Shown: positions 38,570-49,398 of the stretch, in pieces
Numbering within the stretch: position 1 is the stretch's first letter
How the letters are laid out: every line of letters starts with the position of its first letter
Assembly: GCA_012845835.1 (NCBI GenBank)
Contig: JABAKD010000025.1
Coordinates: 29,333,761 to 29,397,760, forward strand
Source: Undaria pinnatifida
Taxonomy: Eukaryota; Sar; Phaeophyceae; Laminariales; Alariaceae
DNA: 64,000 nt
Reading direction: 5' to 3'
Notes under the pieces: generated by a model
What the model was told of the DNA's origin: nothing
Seen by the model: only the letters and a program-made list of their open reading frames with translations
Database searches by the model: none
Translations under genes and position numbers: made by a program

Positions 38570-39140
38570 CCAATGAAGGGGTTCTTCGAAATGATATAAT
38601 ATATACACCCCGCGTATAGCCAACCCCTACATCTATGCGACCTGCGACCTAAAGCCTCCCCCCCCGCCCCCGCCCCCCCCCCCCGCCACATTCCCCCTCC
38701 CCCACAAGAAATATTTATAGTTTCCACGCACAAATAGACCTGCCCCACCCGTGCCCTTCCCCCCTTCCCCCCCCTCCCGCCCCCCTTTTGATCGAAATCA
38801 GGCCCCCACGTCCTTAAAAAAACTCCGCCCTCCCCTCACCGGATATTCGACTTACAGGATTCACTTGATAAACTGATGCATTTCCTTCCACAGCTGTCAG
38901 ATTTTGTCCCCCTCAGAAACAGGTTTTATCGTTTCCGCGCACAGACTGCCTAACATCACCCTGTTGACCCTGGTAGCTACACTGTAGTTGCAAGGGGAGT
39001 CGCCGACCTATATCCTTAATGAGGACACACAACCCGTAATACGCGCGATCGGAGTATCACACACAGCTTGCAAAGATGAGTTTCGACGAAATAATCGATC
39101 TCACAGCTGGAGTGTATTTTAATTTTTATAATATGTATGA
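38570..39140 (-). repeat. Poly-G-bearing dispersed repeat, copy 2 (inverted)
   Basis: The reverse complement matches 24381-24850 block by block, including TCGGCGACTCCCCTTGCAAC and CAGGGTGATGTTAGGCAGTC. C-runs at 38660-38770 equal the G-runs of copy 1. Confidence 0.75.
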
Positions 39141-39396
39141 CATCGCATACCCACCTCGCCTGATGCATTTGTAGGATGTATCTCTGTCTTAAAATAAACG
39201 ACCGCAGAGCCCCACATCGGCAAGGTAAAAATCATGGGCGTGAAATCGTACCTTTATTTGAGACAATAATAATTTGAAAAGGAAGCATAGGCAGATAGAT
39301 GCTTTAAAATTGCGGTAAACAACCTTACCAACCCATTACGTAGGGTATTTCGTACATACCGTCTGCATGATCGTCTCCCAACCTATGCCAAGCGAA

Positions 39397-39745
39397 GTAT
39401 GACTTACGAGGTAACGTAATTGGGCGCGTGTATACCAAGTATGACTAACGAGGTAACGTAATTGAGCGCATGTATACCAAGCGTTCCTTGAAAAAACTGA
39501 CGAATCGCACTTCTCCCTCTAGTCTCAATGAATGGCGGAGACAGTGCATTGCCACATACATAACCTCGCATGTTGTATTTGGCAATACGTATATCTTTCG
39601 TATAATTAGCGATGTCAGAAAATAATCGTTACTGCTGTATGATGGTGGTGACAAACAGTGCATGGCCACATCACGTCGCCTGTTGTATTCGGCAAGACTT
39701 ATCTCTTTCTTATAATTAGCGATGTCCGAAAATAATGGTAACTAC
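39397..39745 (+). repeat. Two short tandem duplications
   Basis: A 47 bp unit around GAGGTAACGTAATTG occurs twice (39397-39482). A unit of about 125 bp around TATAATTAGCGATGTC.GAAA occurs twice (39530-39740). Confidence 0.65.
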
Positions 39746-39924
39746 AAATATTCTATAAAATATTCTATCTTTCGATCCATGTACAACGAAAAATTATGAA
39801 GATTTAACACGTTATTTACTACACTTAAAAACTGGGTTGCATACTGCATCTAACATCAAACCTTCTAGAATAGTAAACATTACCAGACAGGTGATATAAA
39901 GGAATGTCTTATTGCTTCAATCGT

Positions 39925-41366
39925 CAGGTTTGTCCCCTTTAAGGATTTATAGTTTCCGCGCACATATTAAAACGTCCCGCCCCCCGCCCCCCCCCTCTCC
40001 TCCCCCTCCCCTGATCCCTCTTGTTAAAAAAAAAACCCACCCCTTCCCCCCCCCCCCCCCCCGTCCCCCGATCTCGCCCCCCCCCCCCCCCCCCCTTTCC
40101 GCCTAGTTTGTCCAAACGCCCCACTCACAATCGAAATCGGCCAGAGTAATAAACACCTATACGCAGTTGATATCGCGTCATTATCTTTGTGACCATCCAT
40201 GACGTAGTTTTCATTCTTTCCCCCCACCCCCCCCCCCAAAAAAACCCTCCAACGCCCCCTCTTTTCCAACCGCCTGCACGATCGCCTAGACCTAGCACCA
40301 CGCGTATAACAAGCCTCTACATATCTTTGATCTCACAGCCGGAGTGTATTTGAATATTATTTGTGACCTAAACCTCCTAAAAAATCCCCCCCCCCCCCCC
40401 CCTTCTCGCCCTCCCTTGCTCAAACGCCCCACCTAATATCGAAATCCGCCAGATTAATAAACACTCCACGCACTGGATATCACCTCATTATCTTTCTAGA
40501 GCCATCCATGCCGCTGCTTCCCCCCCTCCCCCCTCGCCCCGAGCGCCCCCTTCTTCCCCACCACCCGTACCATCGCCTAGACCTAGCACCACACGTATAA
40601 CAAACCCCTCACCTGAAAACCCTTCCTTCCCCCCCCCCCCCCGCCCCCACCCCCCACCTCCCCAACCCCCCCCACCCCATCTCAACCCCATCCCCTCGAA
40701 CACTCCGCCCTCTCTCTACTCACTGATTGTACGACTTACCCCAGGATATACACGATAAACTGATGCATTATTTCCAAAACCGTCATTTTTTATTTATCCC
40801 CTCACAATAATGTATAGTTTCCACGCACAGATTGGGCTGCCCCCCCCGCCCCCCCCCCCGCCCCAACCCCCCCCCGTATGATAAACTGGTGCATTTTTTT
40901 TTTTTTTTCTTCCCAAAACCGACAGATTTATCCCCTTGAAAGGATTTATAGCTTACACGCACAAATTTCCCGCCCGTCCGCCCCCCCCCCCCCTCCCCCC
41001 CCCCCCCTCCAACCCCGCTCGCTCTAGATCAAAACCAGGCCCCCCCGTCCTTCAAAACTCCGCCCCCCCCTCACCGGTTATTCAACTTACAGGATTCACT
41101 TGATAAACGGGCACATTTCCCTCCACAGCTGTCAGATTTTGTCCCCCTCAGAAACGGGTTTTATAGTTTCCGCGCACAGACTGACTAACATCACCCTGTT
41201 GACCCTGGTAGCTACACTGTAGTTGTAAGGGGAGTCGCCGACCTATATCCTTAATGAGGACACACAACTCGTAATACGCGCGATCGGAGTATCACACACA
41301 GCTTGCAAAGATGAGTTTCGACGAAATCTTCGATCTCACAGCTGGAGTGTATTTTCATTTTTTATA
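39925..41366 (-). repeat. Poly-G-bearing dispersed repeat, copy 3 (inverted, expanded)
   Basis: Inverse of copy 1 with extra internal units. The TAGACCTAGCACCACGCGTA block, the CGATAAACTGATGCATT block and the CGCGCACA block recur between C-runs of 8-18 bases. No gene. Confidence 0.7.
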
Positions 41367-41436
41367 ACATAGTGAGTTCTACGTGACAAAAAATGTTTTT
41401 TTGTTGACCCCTTCACTCTACTAGTGCAAATCATGC

Positions 41437-41752
41437 GACGCATGCTACGGTAGACGTACACCCTTTTTGGGCTGTTTTATTAAACGTATTTTAAGGACGT
41501 TATAATAGCAGCCTTTTTTGTTTGTTTCCTCAACGGCGGGGCTCCTCAACCCAAACTCGCCGCAAAGTGCAGGCCATTTTGTCTTGCATGAGATTCTCGT
41601 TGTGTACACCTAGGCCATGGGATTTTTCACGGATCCGGTGTAGCAGCAGTTTTATTTTTCTCTCCAAAAATCATTTTTTTTGGGGGGGGAGCTCCCAAAT
41701 TGAGGAACCTCAGAAAAAACAACAATGAAGGTTGGTGTGCCTCTATCGTCGA
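41437..41752 (+). mobile_element. MITE family A, copy 1
   Basis: About 300 bp. Starts GACGCATGCTACGGTAGACG and ends GCCTCTATCGTCG, with internal GGGGCTCCTCAACCCAAA, CATGAGATTCTCGTTGTGTA and CTAGGCCATGGGATTTTTCA blocks that define the family. Confidence 0.65.
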
Positions 41753-41877
41753 AACAAGAATGTTATCCCGACGGGTATGAGACATCATACGTTACAGCAG
41801 AGGTGCGCACCATTTTTTTTTTGGCGGGCCCATAACCACTTGAGATTAAGGCTACGGAATTGTATATAGTATCGACT

Positions 41878-42153
41878 GATTCTACGATGTACCCCCGCCG
41901 CCCCCCCCAAAAAACACCCAGCGGTTTTTTGTTTCACGAACGTTTTCATGGCTGCACGCGACACGAGGAATGATGCTACGAAGAACATATGTCTTCCCGT
42001 GTTTTCTTGGTTGCTAAGGACTATATATATACGGAACGATGACATCGAGGTGGAAGGGGGCAACCGCAATTTCAGGAGATACGGCCGGGAGCTGGTTTCA
42101 AAACCGGCGATCGATTTCGTTAAAAGAAAGTTGGGGGGGCTACCGTAGTAAGA
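41878..42153 (+). mobile_element. MITE family B, copy 1
   Basis: About 275 bp with inverted ends GATTCTACGATGTACCCCCG and GGGGGGGCTACCGTAGTAAG. The interior has CGACACGAGGAATGATG and GGAGCTGGTTTCAAAACCGG. It matches 57010-57265 and, inverted, 43266-43535. Confidence 0.7.
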
Positions 42154-42678
42154 TTCTATCATACCCCAATCTTCGCTACCCGGTGTTCATCAGGGCTCCG
42201 CAAGATTGACTCTGTGCCTCATTGAATGAAAATACATTAGGCGATTTGTTTAGCGCAGCGAATAAATAGCTAAACATCCGATTGGGGATTCATGTCGTAA
42301 AAAAATTAAGGCAGCTTCGCCAAAGCCGATGACCGCAAGGAACAGAGGCGTCCCTCGCGCAAGTGACACGGAGCCAACTGCAAAAAAAATGGCCCGAAAA
42401 AAAAAAACATAACCCCCATACCCTAGCCTTGGTCTTGAGGAGCTCTATACCTCAACCAAACAAGAGATCTGTGTACACCCCTCAACCAAAAACCTGACTT
42501 TGAGGGGTGGACAAAAAACCCGCGAAACCCGACGAAAAAATCCCAGGGCCCCTAGGTACTGTTTGCATACCCCCCCCCAAAAAAAATCCGAAAAAAAAAT
42601 ATGGCACATTCTTCGGACGGTTTATGGGTCAAGGTATGGAGCCCTGTGTCGTCCAGAAAACAGTGGTGTGGACCCAAA

Positions 42679-42978
42679 GACGCGTTCTACGGTAGAGGTA
42701 TACCTTTTTTTGGCTATTTTGTTTTCTGAATGACGGGGCTCCTTAACCCAAAATCGTCGGGAAAAAAAAAAATAATGGGCCATTTTTTGTTTTGCATGAT
42801 TCTCGCTGTATATTACCTAGGTCACACACGGTCGGATTTTCCATCCCCGGTGTAGCAGTTTTATTTTCTCTCTAAATCAGTTTTTGGAGCTAAGGAGGAC
42901 ATGTGTATCATGTCTTAACCTCCTAAACTGAGGAAGCTCAGAAAAAAAAGTGGTGAACCTCTATCGGTAGCACGCGTC
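42679..42978 (+). mobile_element. MITE family A, copy 2
   Basis: 300 bp. Starts GACGCGTTCTACGGTAGAGG and ends CCTCTATCGGTAGCACGCGTC, a clear inverted pair. The interior has GACGGGGCTCCTTAACCCAA and CTTAACCTCCTAAACTGAGG. Confidence 0.75.
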
Positions 42979-43265
42979 CAAAGAGTGCTACCGATAAATC
43001 TCCGTGATGACCCTCGTTATTCAAAAACCAAAAAGTCAAAAGGTGCTATTAATATCTAGATCGTGTAGCACGCTTCAAGGGTTGCATTCAGTGTAGAGTT
43101 TCGTGTACAGTACTTTAGATAATCGATCAAACCAACGAATTCCCGCGTCCGAGGGAGACAATGTCGGCGTCACAGCGTTCAGCGGGCTTTTTTCCATCGA
43201 CGTGGCCTGGCTCTCCAGCGAGATTTGTTTGTCTGTTTGTGGACGTTTAACCGGCAACTTTGAGG

Positions 43266-43535
43266 CGTTCTACGGTACCCCCGCCCCCAACTTGTCTTCA
43301 ACGAAATCGCCGGTTTTAAAATCAGCTCCAGGTCGTATCTTCTGAAATACGGTGACCCTTTGCGACCCCGACGTCATCGTTTGATAGTCCTTTGCAAATA
43401 ACAAAAAACACATGAAGACGTTTTTTTCATAGCATCCTTCCTCGTGTCGAGCAGCCATGAAACGTTCGTTAAAAGGAAAAAAAAAAAGAAAATCGCAGGG
43501 TTTTTTTGGGGGGGGGTTATCGTAGAATCAGTATT
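43266..43535 (-). mobile_element. MITE family B, copy 2 (inverted)
   Basis: Inverse of 41878-42153, with TTCATAGCATCCTTCCTCGT and AACGAAATCGCCGGTTTTAA blocks. Confidence 0.65.
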
Positions 43536-43659
43536 TTCAGTTATTTTCCAGAAGCTGTTCTGTTAAGACACAAGTCTAATCTCCGTCGATTTAGTCGTAC
43601 ACTAACGCTGCAAGGAAAAACAACCTATAAAATCGACACCAGACACCAATTCGTGCCAT

Positions 43660-44570
43660 CACCACACAAAAAAGGAAGAAGGCCATAACTTCGACGTCAG
43701 ACCCGCCAAATCGGAGACTGCCATATCTCCGACGAAAGACGCACGATACCGTCACACAGTAAGGTTATAACTAGATCAGACAGTAACAAGAGTAGGGATA
43801 CCTTCGACGCGAGACACCTTGCCATGGCACCTACGCACCGGAAGAAGGTTACAACTTCGACGGCAGACGCCAAAGCACGGTGCCACCGTACACAAAAAGG
43901 AAAACAGGTCGGGCGCCAACTCATGGCACTACCATATAGTAAGGAAAAGGTCATAGCGTTTGAGGCCAGATGCCAAGTCATGGCCTTGCGCAGCCAACAA
44001 AAATCGACGGCAGTCGAGTTGTTTTAGTTAGTATTATTATATTATCGATTAATTTTCCCACCGGCAATATGCAGCTTGATTCACTGCACCACCACCACCA
44101 CACGATAAAGAGAAGGCCAAAACCTCGGCGCTATCCGGCAAAAAAAAACAAAATGGCACCTCAGTCCCACCACGCCCTCGAGAGGAGAAAAAAAAAAAAG
44201 AGAACGTGCCATATACTTTCCTTGTTTCGCCGCTAAGACCAAGACTCCTCACGATACTGACCAAAATACGAGGGACAAATGTCACAATTTCGACGCTGTA
44301 GAGACGCCCAATCATGCCACCACCACCCAGCCAGGAAAAGGCCACAACTTCGACGCTAAACTCAATAGCCATTGCTCCATGCAGCCAGCAAAATATAGCA
44401 GTCGACGCACCAGTACACGACAAAGAAAATACCCAAACTTCGACGCTAGCCGCCAATCAAACGGCCTCACAGCCACAAGACGCCTTCTAGGGAAGAAAAA
44501 AAGTGCACTATGCGCGCCATCCTTGCCTTCCTTTTTTTTAGCGGTCAAGATTCCTCGCGATATACACCTA
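43660..44570 (+). repeat. Degenerate tandem array, ACTTCGACG motif
   Basis: The motif AAGGCCATAACTTCGACGCT recurs about ten times at irregular 40-120 base spacing with CCAAATCATGCCAC-type linkers. Peptides read through it are repeats, not a recognised protein. Confidence 0.55.
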
Positions 44571-45009
44571 CTAAACCCGGCAGGTAAAGTTAACTATAAT
44601 CCCTCATGCACCCTGGCATTGCTTGTCGTGGGATGTCATGTTTACACAAAGAAACGCCTGTACCTCTATATGAATACGTATCGTACTGTCTTGTAACGAT
44701 TTTTTGTTCAACTCCATCGCAGCCTTTTTTTCGTCGCGCTGTCCTCTTTCAACAGCTTTCATTTATATCCCAATATCATCACGCTTCTTTTCGCCAAAGT
44801 CTTAGTCTGTCCCTCTTTCAACAGGCGCTCTGCCTCTGTCCACCTCTCCCCCCGCCCCCTCCCTCCGCCTCCCCGTTGGGCAGCTCACCCTTCATGAGAA
44901 TCGCTGAATGCCTCGCCGCGCTTCGCGCTTGGAGTAGCTCCATCCAGGTTTCGTAAGGATATGAGGGCCTATCGTCTTATTACTACGCTCATGCATGACA
45001 ATGAGCATC

Positions 45010-45790
45010 CCCCTCATCCCCAGCCTGATAAAGCACGCTAATGTAACGCCTCTCTGTCATCCACAAAGTTCAGGTTGTCGACTAAACGACCACTCCAACA
45101 ATTGCCGATACAGCGGTGGATCACTCGACTTTCCGATACAAAACGAGAAACAATATACTGGCTATCGGCGGGGGGGGGGGGGGGGGGGGTCGAGCGTTCT
45201 GAACCTGTCAGCTCCCCGCCCCCCGCCCCCCACCCCCCCTACTGGGGAGCACACGCCAAGGTTAAGCCTTGCTCCACAAAACTTGTCAACCAAACTGGTA
45301 ATCTAATCGGCGATACAACGATGAGCCACTCGAATTGTCGATACCACGCGGAACAGCTATACTAGCCTGCACGGGGGATATCGAGCACAGAGCCCCCAAC
45401 GTCTCCCCTCCCCCCCAACCTACTGGATAACGCCCGCCAATATAACCCCTTGCCGCGCTCCACAAGATCAAGGTCATCGAAAGAGCTATTACTCCAATGG
45501 TCGTTACAACGTTGGTTCACTTAAGTTATCGACACAGAACGGGAAAAAAATATATACTAGTATGCAGGGGGGGTGTCGAGCGCTCCGCCTGTGTCAGGGC
45601 CCCAACCCCCCCCCCCTCCCTCGCTACAGGAGAACGCAAGCCAATATAACGCCTTCCCCGCTATACAACACTTGTCGACACAACGGTCACTCAAATTGTC
45701 GACACAACGAAGGGTCGGCCACTCAAGCCATCGACGAAAAACTCAACAACTACTGGCCCACAGAGGAATCGCCAGCACAGTACAGCACGA
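45010..45790 (+). repeat. Degenerate tandem array, four units of about 180 bp
   Basis: Each unit has a C-rich stretch, ACTGG..AACGC..GCCAATATAA, GCTCCACAA..TTGTCGA, and CCACTCGAATTGTCGATAC. G- or C-runs separate units. Confidence 0.6.
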
Positions 45791-46419
45791 GATAATGAAG
45801 GTCACAGAGTCCACCTAAAACAGTACAAGCTGCATTAATGGGAGTGGTTCCTGCGTTTACCCCTTGAACTACACCGCTCTTCAGCGTAACGAGTACACCA
45901 TCCGCCCAAGGCTACGGTTTGGGGACTATTTTGTATAGTACCCGAGTACACCACCCAACCAAGGCTAGGGTAGGGGGAGTATTTGGGTACAATACCCCGG
46001 GAACACCACTTGAGGGTACGACACCTCCGGTTTCATTCGCAACAGCGCAAGAAACAACTCGATGACGGCCTACTCCGCGAAATAGTAGGGCGCAAAAACT
46101 TGAGGCTTGAGAAGCAATAAGTAGAGGGCAGTCACTCTGACAAGTGGGCCAGAGCCCCTCCCCTGTAAGCGCTCTCCTACAGCAGTTGTCGTCCACTGCG
46201 GTCGTCAGCCACACACTCAGGGCACACAAACTACACGCGAACATTGTCCACCCACAAGGTTGTCGATACAATTGACTGTTGCTCAAAAAATGTCCTTACA
46301 ACGGTCAAGCGGCGGGCATCAAAAACAGAGGGGGGGGGGAAATCGGGGGCAGCGGGCATCAACGCTGTCCGCATCAGACACAACCACAACAAAAAAGTCA
46401 AGGGTATGCTCACGAGGGT

Positions 46420-46760
46420 ATAATCTGGATGTACCCGGGCACCAACCCGAGTATGACCTGAGGAGGGCATAAACTCTGATGATACCGGGGTACCTACCTG
46501 AGTATGACCTTAGTAGGGTATATACTCTGGGTGTACCCGGGTACCTACCCAAGTATAGCCTTAGTAGGGTATATACTCTGAGTGTACCCGGGTACCTACG
46601 CGAGTATGACCTTAGAAGGGTATATACTCCGACTGTACCCGGGTCCCTATCCGAGTATGACCTAAGTAGGGTACGTACTCCAAGGGTACCCGGGTACCTA
46701 CCCGAGACCTTAATAGTTATACTCTGGGGATCGATACCCGAGTATGACCAAAACAACCAC
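46420..46760 (+). repeat. About 58 bp minisatellite, locus 2
   Basis: Six to seven units of the same repeat as 35490-35810, 11 kb away in the same orientation (GTAGGGTATATACTCTGAGT, GTACCCGGGTACCTACCCGA, GTATGACCTTA). A GGGCATCAA-type and an ACAACATTCACAGACCC repeat flank it. Confidence 0.8.
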
Positions 46761-47149
46761 GGGTTTGGTCCCTCGGTACCCTAAAGTACATATCCTACTA
46801 TTACTGTAGTAAAGCATAGTCTGTACACACAGACCTAAAGACCCACATCTTCACAGACCCAACATAATCACAACATTCACAGACCCAAGACCGACAGCAT
46901 CCTCAGACCCGATGCCCACAACATCCACAGGCCCCAAATCCCACAACATTCATTGACTGGTGGCAGCCAGAAATAATAGTCAACCCTGCACATACATGCA
47001 CACCATTGCCAGCCTTCCCGAGAAGATAACGAGGGAGTGCCGGGTGGGAGGAAGGGGGCGTGAAAATGTTTCTTCTGCTGCTCGCACATGATATACATAA
47101 ACTACGGAGGTGCTGTTTTTTTCTGTCGTGCTCAGCGATTTAAATCCAT

Positions 47150-48410
47150 AGAACTATGCTACCAGCCGTTGCCACGGAGTGCGCTCACAGACAACTCCGT
47201 CACGGCCAAAACACGTCACAGTAAACCCGGCATCCAGACGAAGCACGCGCTACCAACGACACGCACAAGATGCGCTGAATTAGCGTTGCTGAATGTTTAG
47301 GCAGTCCAACTTTACTGTTTGCCATCCTTGTTCAGGGGATGCGCTCGCTTACAACTCCAAGACACCAAAAGCACCGCGGTTACCTTAAGAGTTAGGCGGA
47401 GCACGCGTGGTCAAACGGAAACGGTCAGACACAATCTGAAGTGCGGTGGTTGCAAGCCTTGTCCATGCCACCCACTCCCCCACGACATCAGGACATAAAC
47501 AACGCCAAGCAAAACACATCAACAGCAGGCCGACAAAGCGCGCGCTAGGCCTTCAAGACAAAAAACAACGCCACGGGAACCTCAGCCGGCGCGCGCTGTC
47601 AAACGGAACGCATGTACGCTACACTGCACTGGTTGCTACCGTTCTCAGTAGTGGCGTAACTTAGTAGTTCATCGCCACCCTTGTTCACAAGAAAGCACTA
47701 ATCCACGTCGTCAGGACATCAAAAACACCGCGTGAAGAGCTTATTAATAGCATCCCGACGAAGCACGTGCTTGAACTAGAGAACAACAACAAAACGCCAC
47801 GGTAATCTCAACAGACGTGCGCTGCCATGCAGAACTCGTGCACTACACTGGCCTGGTGACGCCGTCTTAGACGGCCTAAGCTAATGCTTCGCCCCCCTTG
47901 TCTACGCCCCCGCCCCCCGCCCCCCATATGACTGCACTCACTCACATCGTCAAGACATCGAAAAAAGTCACGGAAAGCTGACTAATGGCAGTTCAAGGAA
48001 ACTCGTGCTTGCGTGAAGTTCAACACTAAAAAGGCGCGACGACAGCCTGAACAGGTGCGCGCTGGAAAGACGAAATATGCAGGGTAGACTGGACCGTTTC
48101 CGCAGCTTTAGGCGGCCGACCTTAACAGTTCGCCACCCTTGTCCACAGGAATTCACCCATTCACAAACGCCAGGACATCAAAAACGCCACAGAAAAGATG
48201 AGCAGCCAGACGGTGCACTCGCTGCCGAGCCGGGCCGGCAAGGCACACCGGCGTTGCATTTTTAGGCGACCTAGTTTGACACCTGGCACATTGCTAGCCT
48301 TTCTTGCCCATGAAAAGCACTCCCCCAAAACTTCAGGACACCAACAACAGATGCAGGTACAGCGGTGAGGAGCTCCTAGATAGTGGCGGTATCCGCCAGC
48401 CCCATACGCC
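47150..48410 (+). repeat. Degenerate tandem array, units of about 170-240 bp
   Basis: Recurring order: CTTGTCCACAGG, CACTCACCCACGACTTCAGG, ACATCAAAAACGCCACGG, AACCTCAACAG and CGCGCGCTG..AAACGGAA. Six or seven units are visible. No gene is recognised. Confidence 0.55.
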
Positions 48411-48477
48411 GTCATTATACAGGACACCAGTAATACTGGAAATAGATTTGCTCTAGATAGAGGGTTCCAGTCATACC

Positions 48478-48665
48478 AGGCGATTCACCGGCACTACAGA
48501 GAGCAATGGCACTATTTAACCGGCACTATAGAGAGCAGTGGCGCTGTTTAACCGGCACTATAGAGGGAAGTGACACTGTTCAACCGGCACTATAGAGATC
48601 TGTGGCACAACTCAACCAGCACTATAGAGGGAAGCGGCAGTATCCAACCGGCACTAACTGGGAGC
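48478..48665 (+). repeat. Five-unit tandem repeat, 36-38 bp
   Basis: ACCGGCACTATAGAGNGAAG plus TGGCACTGTTCA, repeated five times with small changes. Confidence 0.8.
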
Positions 48666-48999
48666 CCCTCCTCTGATCCCTAGCGGCCAGATGAACCACG
48701 CGCTGCCAAGAAGTTTTAGGTGGCCATAATACGTTACTGGCATTGTCCGTAGCATGCACTCACCCACGACTTCAGAACATAACGTAATGGCGCCAGTAAC
48801 CTACTGTTTAGACGACGCATTCACAGGTAAACCGAAGGCATAAGACAACACTCTCATACTTTTTAATTTATTCTACCGCCGATTTTTTCGATTTTCCGCA
48901 TTCCACCCTCTTTCGCGCGCTAGCTAGCCCTGACTAACTCTAGCCCCACCAGCCAGCCCGAGCTCCCCCCCCTCTCCCCTCCTCCTTCTTGTCTTCCTC

Positions 49000-49398
49000 C
49001 TAGTCCTCCTCTTCCTCGTCCTCCTCGTCCTCCTCTTCCTCTTCCTCCTCATCCTTCTCCCCCTCTTCCTCCTCCTCATCCTGCTCTTCCTCCTCCTCCT
49101 CTACCTCCCCATCCCCCTCCTCTTCTTCCTCCGAAGAGCTCTCTTCCTCCTCCTCCAACTCCCGCAGGCTTTCTTCTTCGTGTGCCTCAACGGCGTCTCG
49201 CATGATGTCCCTCGCAGCAGCGACACTCTGAGGCCTCAAAGCGGGGTCGGGCGATAGCGCTCCAGACTGCAGCACAATCTCCACAGCTCTCTTCAGTCCG
49301 ACTGAGCAGTCAGCGGCGGCAGGCCCCGTGAGCCAGTTGGTCCAGTCGTTCTCAAAAAGTTTGTAAGGGTTTGCCATTGCTTGGGAGCGGGCAGCTCG
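49000..49398 (-). CDS. Kinase last exon: end of C-lobe and acidic tail
   Basis: 399 bases with TAG. Acceptor CACCCCCCCAG|CGAGCT, phase 0. Encodes MANPYKLFENDWTNWLTG, LKRAVEIVLQSGALSPDPAL, RPQSVAAARDIM and a Glu/Asp tail. SPDPALRPQS is the arginine-proline motif that ends kinase domains. Confidence 0.85.
   Translation of the reverse strand, partial: RAARSQAMANPYKLFENDWTNWLTGPAAADCSVGLKRAVEIVLQSGALSPDPALRPQSVAAARDIMRDAVEAHEEESLRELEEEEESSSEEEEEGDGEVEEEEEEQDEEEEEGEKDEEEEEEEDEEDEEEED

Noticed and set aside
46260-46784. Short frames with repeated Tyr-Leu-Pro-Glu-Tyr
   Set aside because: These are the 58 bp minisatellite translated.
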